Positions 54,090 to 63,468 of a DNA stretch of 64,000 nt are shown in pieces. The translations under genes were made by a program, and so were the position numbers. Source of the DNA: Clostridium_AD sp964467165. Lineage in GTDB: Bacteria; Bacillota; Clostridia; Clostridiales; Clostridiaceae. Position 1 is the first letter of the stretch, and every line of letters begins with the position of its first letter. The stretch spans positions 94,472 to 158,471 of the forward strand of contig CAYXOL010000002.1 of the NCBI GenBank assembly GCA_964467165.1, written 5' to 3'. Below the pieces are notes generated by a model. The model ran no database searches and was not told the DNA's origin. It saw only the letters and a list, made by a program, of their open reading frames with translations.

Positions 54090-55454
54090 CTATATTTGAC
54101 TTCCTATTATGAATTTTTTTGCCACAGCATCACTTTTATAATAGAGTTTTTCTTCGTCAATATTTACAAGTATACCATTTTTCACTACAGTTTTACCATT
54201 TACAATTGTATAATCTACAGTTCCTTTATATCCCACAGTACTAAGTAATGATTTAGGGTCTAAATCTGCAGCTACAAGTTCCAGTTTGCTCAAATTTATC
54301 ATAAACAAATCCGCTGCCATTCCAACTTCTAATTTTCCAATATCAGCACGTCCTAGAACTTTTGCACTACCCCTTGTGGCTATTTTCAGTATATCATAGG
54401 CTGTAGGTGCATTTTTGCCTGAGCTTAATCTGTGAAGCAAAAATGCAACTCTCATCTCTTCTAACATATTTGATCCATCGTTGCTAGCACTTCCGTCAAC
54501 AGCAAGCCCAACAGGCACATTTAGCTTTAACATTTGGGGAATCTTTGCAATGCCCGATGACAATTTCATGTTAGATACGGGGCAATGTGCAATACCTGTG
54601 CCAGTGCTTGCAATCAATTTTAATTCTTCATCTGTAAAGTGAATACCATGTGCAAACCACACATCAGATCCCAACCACCCCAAGCTTTCCATATACTGTA
54701 GTGGCCTCATATTAAATTTTTCTAAAGTGAATTTCTCCTCATCTACTGTTTCCGCAAGGTGTGTGTGAAGTCTAACCCCAAGTTCTCTTGCAAGTTTTGC
54801 AGATTCTCGCATTAAATCTGAAGTCACACTAAATGGTGAGCAAGGAGCAAGAGCTACTTGCCTCATTGAAAAACGATTTTTGTCATGAAATTTTTTCACT
54901 AAACGTTCACTGTCTTTCAAAATATGGTCAACAGACTGTACCACAGTATCTGGAGGTAGCCCTCCGTCTTTAACACTTAAAGACATACTTCCTCTTGATG
55001 CATACATTCTAATTCCAAGCCTTTTTGCTGCTTCAAACTGGGTTTCAATAAGACTATTTTGTTTTTCTGGAAATACATAGTGATGATCAAAACATGTTGT
55101 ACAACCATTTTTCAAAAGTTCTCCCATTCCACAAAGAGAACTGTACATGATAACATCATTATTTATATTTTTCCATATCTCATACAAATATTTTAACCAT
55201 GGAAATAATTCCATATTTTGAACCTCTGGAATATTTCTACTGAAAATTTGGTAAAGATGATGGTGAGTATTAATAAGCCCTGGATACATTACCATATTTG
55301 TTGCATCTATAGTCTCCTGGGCTGATTTAACTTCACTTCCAATATATTTAATTTCACCATTTTCCATGTACATATTTATATTTTGAAATACATTGTCTTC
55401 ATCATCGCAGGTTACTAGATATTTAATATTTTTTATTAGTATTGAATTTTCCAT
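54090..55454 (-). CDS. Amidohydrolase, 8-oxoguanine deaminase-like
   Basis: This 454-residue amidohydrolase of the aminohydrolase (TrzN/8-oxoguanine deaminase, SsnA-like) group has metal and active-site residues INTHHHLYQ (His64, His66), LHTHLAETVDEE, WFAHGIHF and AVDGSASNDGSN. The last motif and the length fit 8-oxoguanine deaminase, which yields urate from 8-oxoguanine. A guanine deaminase or SsnA-type role is also possible. It is the first gene of the unit that continues with the YheO-type regulator and xdhABC, so a deamination step feeding the hydroxylase is consistent. A TTGACA promoter precedes it. Confidence 0.85.
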   Translation of the reverse strand: MENSILIKNIKYLVTCDDEDNVFQNINMYMENGEIKYIGSEVKSAQETIDATNMVMYPGLINTHHHLYQIFSRNIPEVQNMELFPWLKYLYEIWKNINNDVIMYSSLCGMGELLKNGCTTCFDHHYVFPEKQNSLIETQFEAAKRLGIRMYASRGSMSLSVKDGGLPPDTVVQSVDHILKDSERLVKKFHDKNRFSMRQVALAPCSPFSVTSDLMRESAKLARELGVRLHTHLAETVDEEKFTLEKFNMRPLQYMESLGWLGSDVWFAHGIHFTDEELKLIASTGTGIAHCPVSNMKLSSGIAKIPQMLKLNVPVGLAVDGSASNDGSNMLEEMRVAFLLHRLSSGKNAPTAYDILKIATRGSAKVLGRADIGKLEVGMAADLFMINLSKLELVAADLDPKSLLSTVGYKGTVDYTIVNGKTVVKNGILVNIDEEKLYYKSDAVAKKFIIGSQI

Positions 55455-55507
55455 AATATTCTCCTATAGTAATTATTAAGTAATATTTAATAGTTTCTTA
55501 TAAGATA

Positions 55508-55536
55508 AGTATCTCACCTCATAAATATTATGTCAA
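55508..55536 (-). promoter_or_regulatory. Promoter of the amidohydrolase-regulator-xdhABC unit
   Basis: On the minus strand TTGACA (55531-55536) is separated by exactly 17 bases from GATACT (55508-55513), about 55 bases upstream of the amidohydrolase ATG. Confidence 0.65.
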
Positions 55537-55550
55537 TTATAATAAATATT

Positions 55551-57275
55551 TTATATGCTGGTATGCTGGAATTTAATCACATCAAACAACCCTCTGTCTG
55601 TAATTTTTAGTTTAGGAATAACTGGTAATGCCATAAAAGCCAAGGTCATAAATGCATTCACCTGCTTATTGATTTTCAACTCTTCCATAGCAATTTTATT
55701 AAGCTGCTCATGACCTTTTGATACAGTTTCTAAATCCGAACTTGACATAATACCTGCAATATCCAGTGGTAAACTTCCTTTTACCTTCCCATCTACTACA
55801 ACCACAAGTCCCCCGCCAATCTCTTTTATTTTTTCCACTGCTATTTTAACATTTTCCGGGCTACTACCTATAACAATTAAATTATGTGAGTCATGTGCTA
55901 TAGTGGATGCAATTGCCCCATTTTTTAGCCCATATCCTTCAATTAACCCCATGCCAATATTACCAGTGCCATTATGTCTTTCAAATACATATATAGGCAA
56001 GATATCAGTTGCTTCATCATATATATAGTACCCGTTTTTATCTACCTGAACCTCTCTATTTACATTTTCCGTAAAAAGACTATGATCCATAATTTTAATG
56101 ACTTTTGCAGAGCTTGATGTTACTTTTATCCTTAAATCATCCTGCTCAAAGTCTTTAATGTTAACACTATTAGAAACCATTTCTAATAGTTCACTGTCTT
56201 CTTTTATCTTTGTATACCAATCGGGTAATATTTGTTTACCTTTTTTAAAAGTTTTTAGCACATTGAAATCCGTTAAATTATCAACTATTATAAAATCCGC
56301 TATATAACCCGGAGCAATTGCGCCAAGATTTTTAAGGCCATAGCATTCTGCTGAATTTAATGTTGCCATTCTAATAGCGGTTATAGGATTTACGCCACCC
56401 TTTATTGCAAGTCTAATATTGTTGTCTATATGACCTTCATTCAGTATATCCTTGGGATGCCTATCATCTGTACAAAAGGTGAATCTACGCTCATTGTTGG
56501 GATTTACAGCACCAACTAAATCCAGTAAGTTCTTCGCAGCAGAACCCTCTCTTACTGCAACATAAATGCCATTCCTAAGTCTATCCATTACCTCTTTATG
56601 GTTCATACATTCATGATCTGTTCTAACACCAGCTAATGAATAGGCATTTAATTCTTTTTCTTTAATAATGGGACCATGCCCATCTACTATTTTATTATAT
56701 TTATCAGTAAGCTCAAGCTTATTTAGGATACCTTCATCTGTAAAAACAACACCTTGATAATTCATAAGTTCTCCAAGACCCAAAACTCTTTCGTGCTGCA
56801 TTAATCCTTCCAGATCCTCTGCTTCAAGGATTGCACCTGATGTTTCATATATAGTGGCAGGAACGCAGGATGGAAGCATAATATATACATCAAGAGGTAA
56901 GTTCTTACTAGATTCAATCATATATTTTATCCCCTGAAGGCCTTTAACATTAGCTATTTCGTGACAATCAGAGATAACTGTTGTGGTTCCTCTTGGCAAT
57001 ACAGCTCTTGCAAATTGGTAGGGCGAACCCATAGATGATTCTATATGAACATGGGAATCAATTAAACCTGGAACTATATATTTTCCCTCACCATCTATGG
57101 TCTCTATTCCTTCATAATCACCTATCCCAATAAATACACCATCACTAATGGCTAATTTACCATATATAATCTCTTGAGAAAAAACATTTATAACATTACA
57201 ATTCTCAATAACTAAATCTGCTTTTTTTCTGCTTGTAGCTACTTGAATTAAATTTTTAGTCCTGCTTGAATTCAT
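55551..57275 (-). CDS. ade: Adenine deaminase
   Basis: This 574-residue protein is of the microbial Ade family (not eukaryotic adenosine-deaminase-like). Conserved parts are LIDSHVHIESSM (metal His), VISDCHEIANV, CTDDRHPKDIL and the late GAIASTIAHDSHNLIVIG. It deaminates adenine to hypoxanthine, a substrate for xanthine dehydrogenase. The protein has the two-part amidohydrolase/C-terminal layout and the usual length. It lies upstream of the amidohydrolase on the same strand, with 96 bases and a promoter between, so it is probably a separate unit. Confidence 0.95.
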   Translation of the reverse strand: MNSSRTKNLIQVATSRKKADLVIENCNVINVFSQEIIYGKLAISDGVFIGIGDYEGIETIDGEGKYIVPGLIDSHVHIESSMGSPYQFARAVLPRGTTTVISDCHEIANVKGLQGIKYMIESSKNLPLDVYIMLPSCVPATIYETSGAILEAEDLEGLMQHERVLGLGELMNYQGVVFTDEGILNKLELTDKYNKIVDGHGPIIKEKELNAYSLAGVRTDHECMNHKEVMDRLRNGIYVAVREGSAAKNLLDLVGAVNPNNERRFTFCTDDRHPKDILNEGHIDNNIRLAIKGGVNPITAIRMATLNSAECYGLKNLGAIAPGYIADFIIVDNLTDFNVLKTFKKGKQILPDWYTKIKEDSELLEMVSNSVNIKDFEQDDLRIKVTSSSAKVIKIMDHSLFTENVNREVQVDKNGYYIYDEATDILPIYVFERHNGTGNIGMGLIEGYGLKNGAIASTIAHDSHNLIVIGSSPENVKIAVEKIKEIGGGLVVVVDGKVKGSLPLDIAGIMSSSDLETVSKGHEQLNKIAMEELKINKQVNAFMTLAFMALPVIPKLKITDRGLFDVIKFQHTSI

Positions 57276-57353
57276 AATAATACATCTCCCTTAATACTAT
57301 TTTATATTATACTGATGTATTTTCTCTGCGTTACATTTTCCTTTTTAAATATG

Positions 57354-58709
57354 TTAATTTGCAATTGTTTTTGAATCCATATTGGAATCCATATTTGATG
57401 GAGTTTCTTCTTTTAATACTATGTTTAAAAGTAAAGCTACCACAGTACCAGCACTTATACCTGAAGAAAAGAAACTCTTAACAGCTGCTGGCATACTATT
57501 TAATAAATCAGGTCTTACAGTAACTCCAAGGCCTACTCCAATTGAGATTGCAAGAATAAGCATATTTCTATTATTAAGCTCAACATTTTTAATAGTGTTG
57601 ATTCCAGCTGATACAACCATACCAAACATTATAATACCTGCACCACCTAAAACTGGATTTGGCATAATGGCAACAACAGCACCAATTTTAGGGAATATTC
57701 CTAATGCCATTAAAATAATTCCAGCCATGGTAACTACAAATCTACTTGCAACCTTAGTAAGGGGTATAAGACCAACATTTTGTGAAAATGATGTATTAGG
57801 TCCAGCATTAAAGAATCCTGCTATAAGGGATCCAACTCCATCTGCAAGTATACCTCTTGAAATATCTTCTGATGATAACTCTTTTCCAGACGCTTCCCCA
57901 ACAGCCATAAGGCATCCCACAGTTTCAACGGTAGTTACTAGATATGCTGTAATAAATGCAACAAAGGCACTTAGCTTAAAAGTTACTCCATATTTAAAAA
58001 TTGTTGGAAAAGCAATCCATCTAGCATTTGCAATTACTGAAAAATCCAGCATTCCTAGTGGAAAACATATTACATATCCAAATACTAGTCCAATTATTAC
58101 TGACGCAGAAGAAATAAGTCCTTTACCATATCTATTTAATAATGCAATTACCGACATTACCGCAAAAGCTATGCATATATTCTGTACACTACCATAATCC
58201 TTAGCTCCGACTCCTCCAGCAGCCCAATCTATTGATACAGGTATTAAAGTTAATCCTATTAACATAATAACTGTGCCTGTTACAATTGGTGGAAAAAATT
58301 TTCTTAATGGTTTAATAAAGCGACTTAAAATAATTTCAATAAAAGATCCCATTATGGTGGCACCAAACATTCCTGGTAGTCCTAAAGCAGAACCTACCGC
58401 TATAGATGGCCCAACAAATGTAAAATCGGTTCCCATGACACATGGCAGTTTAGCACCTACAGGTCCAACCCCTCTAGCTTGAATAAATGTAGCTATACCA
58501 GCTGCAAACAATGCAGCACTTACTAAAAACGCAATATCATTTATTGGTAGTTTTAAAGCCCCACCAACAATTAACGGAACTGCTACGATACCACCAAACG
58601 CTGCCATAATGTGCTGAAACGCAAGTATAATTGTTATGTGCATTGGTGGTTTATCATCTATTTTGTATAAGATACCACTGTTCCCTTTGTTTGAATTTAC
58701 TGTACTCAT
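57354..58709 (-). CDS. NCS2 nucleobase permease (xanthine/urate type)
   Basis: This is a 451-residue membrane protein with the start at ATG 58707-58709 (AAAGGGGGATATTTT upstream). The longer frame lacks a ribosome site. It has the NCS2 pattern with LAFQHIMAAFGGIVAVPLIVGGALK (QH substrate motif) and NAGPNTSFSQNVGLIPLTKVAS (QNVG loop), typical of xanthine/uric acid carriers. It is transcribed divergently from the 59037 regulator across 327 bases, so the YheO-type regulator may also control it. It is the fourth NCS2-type permease of the window. Confidence 0.9.
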   Translation of the reverse strand: MSTVNSNKGNSGILYKIDDKPPMHITIILAFQHIMAAFGGIVAVPLIVGGALKLPINDIAFLVSAALFAAGIATFIQARGVGPVGAKLPCVMGTDFTFVGPSIAVGSALGLPGMFGATIMGSFIEIILSRFIKPLRKFFPPIVTGTVIMLIGLTLIPVSIDWAAGGVGAKDYGSVQNICIAFAVMSVIALLNRYGKGLISSASVIIGLVFGYVICFPLGMLDFSVIANARWIAFPTIFKYGVTFKLSAFVAFITAYLVTTVETVGCLMAVGEASGKELSSEDISRGILADGVGSLIAGFFNAGPNTSFSQNVGLIPLTKVASRFVVTMAGIILMALGIFPKIGAVVAIMPNPVLGGAGIIMFGMVVSAGINTIKNVELNNRNMLILAISIGVGLGVTVRPDLLNSMPAAVKSFFSSGISAGTVVALLLNIVLKEETPSNMDSNMDSKTIAN

Positions 58710-58907
58710 AAAATATCCCCCTTTAATAATTAAAATCATAATTGTCCCATGAAAATAAAATATGTACAAGCTAAGTAAGCGTTTACTTTTACCATTTATT
58801 CTTACTGAATTTTCTATAAAATTTTTTAATCTATTTCTTTTATAACACTTACTTTATTTGTTCAGATTACCATTTTGACAATTAAAAGTCAATTGAATTT
58901 GCAAAAT

Positions 58908-58975
58908 ATTTTAGCAATTCTAAAAATTTTTGCAAATTGTATTGATTTTAAAAATAAAGATTGATATAATTAATT
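58908..58975 (+). promoter_or_regulatory. Promoter of the 59037 regulator with conserved upstream element
   Basis: TTGATT (58942-58947) and TATAAT (58965-58970) are separated by exactly 17 bases. The 34 bases before it (ATTTTAGCAATTC..., TTTTTGCAAAT) are nearly identical to those preceding the ygeX promoter at 41262, with one indel. Confidence 0.75.
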
Positions 58976-59036
58976 TATAAAAGTTTTATATAATTATTTA
59001 ATTTTCACTATATTTTTTTGAATTGTGAGGTCTTGA

Positions 59037-59678
59037 ATGAATAATGATTATAGTTTCGATTTTTTAAAAAGATTAGCAAAAGGTATTTCAGCTCAGTTTG
59101 GCCGAAATTGCGAGGTGGTTATTCATGATTTATCTTCTGGTGATATAGACTATCCCATCATTTTTATTGAAAATGGTCATGTAACACACAGAACTACCAG
59201 CACTAGTGCTTCACGAATTGTCTTAAATGCACTAAAGCATGTTTCTGATTCACTAGAAGACAAATTGAATTATCTTACCAAAACTCATGATGGAAAAATT
59301 TTAAAATCAAGTACCATATATATTAGAGATAATGAAAATAAAGTTATGGGTATATTTTCTATAAATTACGATATTACGGAGCTTACTATAGCTAAAAATT
59401 GTATAGATTCATTAGTTAGTCATAAAGAGGATATTACCCTTGCAGATAAAATCCCTCAAAATGTAAATCAACTACTAGATGACTTATTAGAAGAGTCCAT
59501 AAAAAAAATAGATAAACCAGTGGCACTTATGACCAAAGAGCAAAAGATACAAGCTATTGAATTTCTGAATGATGCTGGCGCTTTCTTAATTACTAAGGCT
59601 GGCGATAAAATAGCAGATTTTTTCAGCATTTCAAAGTATACCATATACAATTATGTAGATATTAAAAACAAATTATAA
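59037..59678 (+). CDS. YheO-type PAS/HTH transcriptional regulator (paralogue)
   Basis: This 213-residue protein with YheO-like PAS (YSFDFLKRLAKGISAQFGRN then CEVVIHDLS; VMGIFSINYDITELTIAKN) and C-terminal HTH (DKIADFFSISKYTIYNYV) is a close paralogue of the protein at 53451. It starts behind GAGGTCTTG. It is divergent from the NCS2 permease. Its promoter contains the same 35-base element as the ygeX promoter, so a shared control circuit, possibly autoregulation, is inferred. The ligand may be a purine or an end product, but nothing in the sequence reveals it. Confidence 0.85.
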   Translation: MNNDYSFDFLKRLAKGISAQFGRNCEVVIHDLSSGDIDYPIIFIENGHVTHRTTSTSASRIVLNALKHVSDSLEDKLNYLTKTHDGKILKSSTIYIRDNENKVMGIFSINYDITELTIAKNCIDSLVSHKEDITLADKIPQNVNQLLDDLLEESIKKIDKPVALMTKEQKIQAIEFLNDAGAFLITKAGDKIADFFSISKYTIYNYVDIKNKL

Positions 59679-59708
59679 ATGGCATGGTTCAATACTAGAG
59701 AATTAAAC

Positions 59709-59746
59709 AAAGCACTCCCCTTCATTTGATTTGAAGATGAGTGCCT
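59709..59746. terminator. Shared terminator between convergent genes
   Basis: AGCACTC-CCTTC pairs with GAAG-GAGTGC around a nine-base loop, between the stops of the 59037 regulator (plus) and the 59758 dehydrogenase (minus). Confidence 0.65.
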
Positions 59747-59757
59747 TATTAATTACA

Positions 59758-60735
59758 TTATGCTAATACTTCTTCATTAACACAAGTATCTGGTTTTTCA
59801 CCCATAAGCACCTTAATAATGTTATTAGCCGCAATTAGACCCATGTTCCTTCTAGTCTCCATTGTAGCTGATGCAATATGAGGAACAATTACAACATTGT
59901 ACATATCTAAAAGCTCGGGTTCAAGTTCTGGCTCATGTTCATACACATCAAGTCCAGCCCCCCATATTTCACCTTGCTTAAGTGCTTTAACCAATGCTTT
60001 TTCATCAATTACTGGTCCTCTAGATGTATTAACAATGACAGAGGTTTTTTTCATTATTGAAAATTCCCTTTCACTAAGATAATGAGTGGTAGAAGGGACT
60101 AGTGGAACATGTAATGAAACAAAGTCCGCTTCCTTCAGCAAGGTTTCTTTATCCACATAAATGGCGCCTAATTCATCTTCTATTTTATAATTATGCCTGA
60201 GGCCTGTGTATAGTATTTTCATATCAAATCCTTTTGCTTTTTTTGCAAAGTTAAAACCAATTCTCCCAGCCCCTATAAGTCCTAAGGTTTTACCGGTAAT
60301 ATCCCGCCCAAGAAACATCATTGGATCCCAAGATTGAAATGCACCATTTCTAGTAAATTTATCTGCCGGCACTATTCTTCTAGAAACAGCCATAAGTAGT
60401 GCCCATGCAAGATCTGCAGTAGCATCATCTAAAACCCCAGGAGTATTTGTAATAATTATGCCTCTTTCAGTAGCTGAGGTGATATCAATATTGTTAAATC
60501 CAACGCCGTAATTAGCAAATATCTTACACTTATCCCCGGCTGCCTCTAACACCTCACTATCAATATTATCAGTTATAAGACATAATACCGCATCCATGCC
60601 TACCACCTTTTCTAATAACTCATCTTTTGTTAAAACTCTATCTTGTGGATTTATTTCTACCTGAAAATATTCTTCTAAAAGTTCAATAACCTCGTCTGGA
60701 ATCCTTCTTGTTATGTAGACCTTTTTCTTATCCAT
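59758..60735 (-). CDS. D-2-hydroxyacid dehydrogenase
   Basis: This 325-residue NAD(P)-dependent enzyme of the D-2-hydroxyacid dehydrogenase family has the Rossmann loop LIGAGRIGFNFAKKA (about 152-166), the substrate Arg in TSRGPVIDEKAL, the catalytic Glu in YEHEPELEPEL and His in VPHIASATME. It interconverts a 2-oxoacid and a D-2-hydroxyacid. The closest general type is glyoxylate/hydroxypyruvate reductase or phosphoglycerate dehydrogenase, but a GyaR-type specificity is not decisive. In the purine context glyoxylate reduction is plausible, but nothing links it to the cluster operons. Confidence 0.88.
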   Translation of the reverse strand: MDKKKVYITRRIPDEVIELLEEYFQVEINPQDRVLTKDELLEKVVGMDAVLCLITDNIDSEVLEAAGDKCKIFANYGVGFNNIDITSATERGIIITNTPGVLDDATADLAWALLMAVSRRIVPADKFTRNGAFQSWDPMMFLGRDITGKTLGLIGAGRIGFNFAKKAKGFDMKILYTGLRHNYKIEDELGAIYVDKETLLKEADFVSLHVPLVPSTTHYLSEREFSIMKKTSVIVNTSRGPVIDEKALVKALKQGEIWGAGLDVYEHEPELEPELLDMYNVVIVPHIASATMETRRNMGLIAANNIIKVLMGEKPDTCVNEEVLA

Positions 60736-60902
60736 TATATTCTACCTCCTGCAATTCTAATGCCCACCTATAATAGTATATTTCATTGATTTTTACAGTT
60801 TAAATAATAAAATTTAGTCCATATATAATAATGGTATATTTATATTATACTTCATCATATACTAGGTAAATAGTCAATTTTAAAATTATTTATAATATAT
60901 CA

Positions 60903-61613
60903 TTATTGCCTCTGGAATATAAGTTCATTCCTAATTTTGCCCACTTCTTTTATAATCATAATTTTTTTTAAGCAGTAAGTTACTTTTCTTGCTTTGTATA
61001 TTGTAATCTTCAACATTTTTGCTAGGTCTTTATTTGTAAAATCCCTTGGCAACTCTTCTGGTAAAAATCTCATGAAATCCTTTGCTTCTTTAAATATCAC
61101 TTTCTCCACAACCTGTACTAATTTTCTATCCACAATGCTAATGCCTTTTCTTCTCCAACTTCCTTTTCCATCCTTACATCTTATTTCTTCTTCTTTTGTC
61201 ATCAATATTTCTAGTATGAAATTTTCCTGTGCTATCAAATCAGGTATCCTAACTAACTCATCAAATAAGTCCACTAATTTACCTTTTTTAGGAGATTTCC
61301 TTCTACTAATTACCTTCTCTGTCTCTTCCATTGTTACTATATATTTTTCAATTGCTATAGGATGTACTAGTGTAACCTTATTGTACAAAGCCAGTGCCCT
61401 TAGCTTATTACCAATGGCGCTAAAATTTCTAGTTTGTATTTCTATTAAAGAATCTTCCCTTACTAAATCAATAATATATTTATCTACTTTTACCTCTAAT
61501 CTATCCCCAGGCATGGCGTACCATTGCTTAATAGATGAATGCAGCGATTTCTCATTATTTATATTTATTCCTGATTGTTCCATTATATATACTATCTCTT
61601 TTGTATCCCCCAT
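60903..61613 (-). CDS. Unknown protein with nuclease-like core
   Basis: I do not recognise this 236-residue protein. Residues about 32-66 (MPGDRLEVKVDKYIIDLVRE then DSLIEIQTRNFSAI) have the strand-Asp-strand-Glu-x-Gln pattern of PD-(D/E)xK nucleases. The middle is charged, and the C-terminal third (DFTNKDLAKMLKITIYKARK then VTYCLKKI) looks like a winged or simple HTH. It could be a DNA-modifying or repair protein, or a regulator. It is monocistronic, starting just before an AT-rich gap. There is no neighbour that explains its role. Confidence 0.6.
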   Translation of the reverse strand: MGDTKEIVYIMEQSGININNEKSLHSSIKQWYAMPGDRLEVKVDKYIIDLVREDSLIEIQTRNFSAIGNKLRALALYNKVTLVHPIAIEKYIVTMEETEKVISRRKSPKKGKLVDLFDELVRIPDLIAQENFILEILMTKEEEIRCKDGKGSWRRKGISIVDRKLVQVVEKVIFKEAKDFMRFLPEELPRDFTNKDLAKMLKITIYKARKVTYCLKKIMIIKEVGKIRNELIFQRQ

Positions 61614-61786
61614 TTTTTTCTCCTCACATATATATTAAATATAATCATACCAAAAATGTCATGATAAATAAATGAAATTGAAAATATGTTGTATTATTTT
61701 TATAAAGTAAAATGTATTTTATACTTACATACTATTTGTGTATCAATACACACTATATCATAATATACTATAAGAAGGTGATGAAG

Positions 61787-62278
61787 ATGAAAATTGCAAT
61801 ATTATCTGATACTCATGTAAAAAAACATAGCGATAAGCTTTTCAAGTTTATAGATAATATATCTATAGAATCTGATATGATAATTCATGCAGGGGATTAT
61901 GTGTCCTCTAGTGTGGTCTCAAAATTAAGGAATCATAAAAATTTTGTTGGAGTGTGGGGGAATAATGATAAGGGGTACATCAGAGATCTATTAAAAGAAA
62001 AAATAATTATACCCGTGGAAGGCTATAAAATTGGTTTGTACCACGGTCATGGAAATGATAAGTCAACCCTTGAAAGAGCTTATGCTGAATTTAGTGGCGA
62101 TAAAGTAGATATAATCATCTTTGGACATAGTCACCAACCACTAATTCTAACTAAAAATAAAGTCCTTATGATAAATCCTGGTTCCCCCTCTTATAAGAGG
62201 CGGGAACCCTGGTATTCTTATGTTATTTTGGAAATTGAAGATAAAAAAATAAGTGTTCAATTAAAATTTTTTAATTAA
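61787..62278 (+). CDS. YfcE/MJ0936-type metallophosphoesterase
   Basis: This is a protein of about 163 residues. I take ATG 61787, because AAGGTG lies six bases upstream and the protein then begins MKIAILSDTH. Metal motifs run in order: SDTH, HAGDYV, GNNDKG, YHGHGN, FGHSHQP and NPGSPSYKR. Members hydrolyse phosphodiesters or phosphoproteins. YfcE-like enzymes cleave small nucleotide phosphodiesters. The substrate here is unknown. It is not linked to the purine cluster by spacing and is probably an independent gene. Confidence 0.88.
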   Translation: MKIAILSDTHVKKHSDKLFKFIDNISIESDMIIHAGDYVSSSVVSKLRNHKNFVGVWGNNDKGYIRDLLKEKIIIPVEGYKIGLYHGHGNDKSTLERAYAEFSGDKVDIIIFGHSHQPLILTKNKVLMINPGSPSYKRREPWYSYVILEIEDKKISVQLKFFN

Positions 62279-62447
62279 TCTCTTTTGCTACTACTTTAAT
62301 TTAAGATTATTCAAAGAAGGTTTGACATACAGTGTAAATCATCAATAGCATTTTTCCTTAATACAGCATATATTATATGGAATAAATGATTTATTAAAAT
62401 TATTTATTCCATATTTATATTTGTCTAATATTAATGGAGATGAAAAT

Positions 62448-63305
62448 ATGCACAAGAATGATTTCTTGTTAAAAATATATGGAGTATCTGGAATAATAGG
62501 TTTTCTTTGCGAAATGTTTAATATCCTGCAAACTTCCTATATTATTCTTTTGATGCTTATTATTTTAGATACTATTACAGGGATATTTACTGCTATAAAA
62601 TATAAACGGTTTTCCAGTACAGGATTACGTAAATCCACTAAAAAAATCATCACTTATTCCCTTTGCCTAATTACAGTTAGATTGCTAGAGACTCTTTTAA
62701 ATTCCCTAATAACCACCACCATGCTATCCCAAATAATTATAGCTTTTCTAGCAATTACAGAAAGTGTTAGTATTTTAGAAAATCTTACCTTACTTGGAGT
62801 CCCTATACCTTCTAATCTTCTTCCTATACTAATTAAATCCTTAAAAATACCAGGATTAAATTCTATAATACAACCTTCTAAGGACAATCACATTGAATTT
62901 TCTGATATTGATGATATAATAAATTATCAAATCCCTGCTTTTGAAGATAAATATGTGCGAAACTTTTTAAAAATCAAATGTAATGTTATGAAATCCATTA
63001 TTAATCAAATCCTTCTTATTGATGAAAAATCTAATGATAATCCCGATGTATTGTTTTATAGGATTCTTTCCACAATAGAGTTAGGACTTAAGGATATGGA
63101 CAAGAAATGGTCAGAAGAAAAAATTCCAAGTAATTATATGGAAATTTTTTCTAAAGTTACCCAACCTAAAGAAGATAATTGTTTAGCAAAACTAAAAATC
63201 ATTTGTTATTCTATAAAAACAACAAGGGAGAAGAAAAGCCAAATTATTGACTGTATTGTAATTGTCTTATATCAAACAATAATTGAAGCACGTAACATCA
63301 TATAG
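62448..63305 (+). CDS. Holin-like membrane protein with long C-terminal domain
   Basis: This 285-residue protein starts at ATG 62448 (GGAG eight bases upstream). The first ~150 residues have the phage holin family 4 (toxin secretion/phage lysis holin) pattern: IILLMLIILDTITGIFTAIKYKRFSSTGLR with two further hydrophobic stretches and GVPIPSNLLPILIKSLKIPG. The remaining ~130 residues are hydrophilic and not recognised, which makes the protein about twice as long as typical holins of this family. No phage lysis gene or endolysin is adjacent, so it may be a prophage remnant or a domesticated holin. The function of the C-terminal half is unknown. Confidence 0.7.
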   Translation: MHKNDFLLKIYGVSGIIGFLCEMFNILQTSYIILLMLIILDTITGIFTAIKYKRFSSTGLRKSTKKIITYSLCLITVRLLETLLNSLITTTMLSQIIIAFLAITESVSILENLTLLGVPIPSNLLPILIKSLKIPGLNSIIQPSKDNHIEFSDIDDIINYQIPAFEDKYVRNFLKIKCNVMKSIINQILLIDEKSNDNPDVLFYRILSTIELGLKDMDKKWSEEKIPSNYMEIFSKVTQPKEDNCLAKLKIICYSIKTTREKKSQIIDCIVIVLYQTIIEARNII

Positions 63306-63307
63306 TT

Positions 63308-63338
63308 TAAACCCTAGATTTAACGAATCTAGGGTTTA
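63308..63338 (+). terminator. Terminator after the holin-like gene
   Basis: TAAACCCTAGATT pairs perfectly with AATCTAGGGTTTA around a five-base loop, followed by TTGCTTTTTATTT. Confidence 0.9.
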
Positions 63339-63418
63339 TTGCTTTTTATTTATTAATATTTTGAAAATCCTTTTTAGGTTTTCCATGACACAAAGTATGT
63401 GTAAAAAATACAGATAGA

Positions 63419-63465
63419 ATTAGCTTTGCCCCTGTCCATATAAATGAACAGGGGCAAAGCTAATT
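63419..63465 (-). terminator. Terminator after the HMA-type protein
   Basis: AATTAGCTTTGCCCCTGT and its complement form an 18-base-pair stem with a short loop. It lies three bases downstream of the 63469 stop, with a T-rich tract following on the minus strand. Confidence 0.85.
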
Positions 63466-63468
63466 GTG

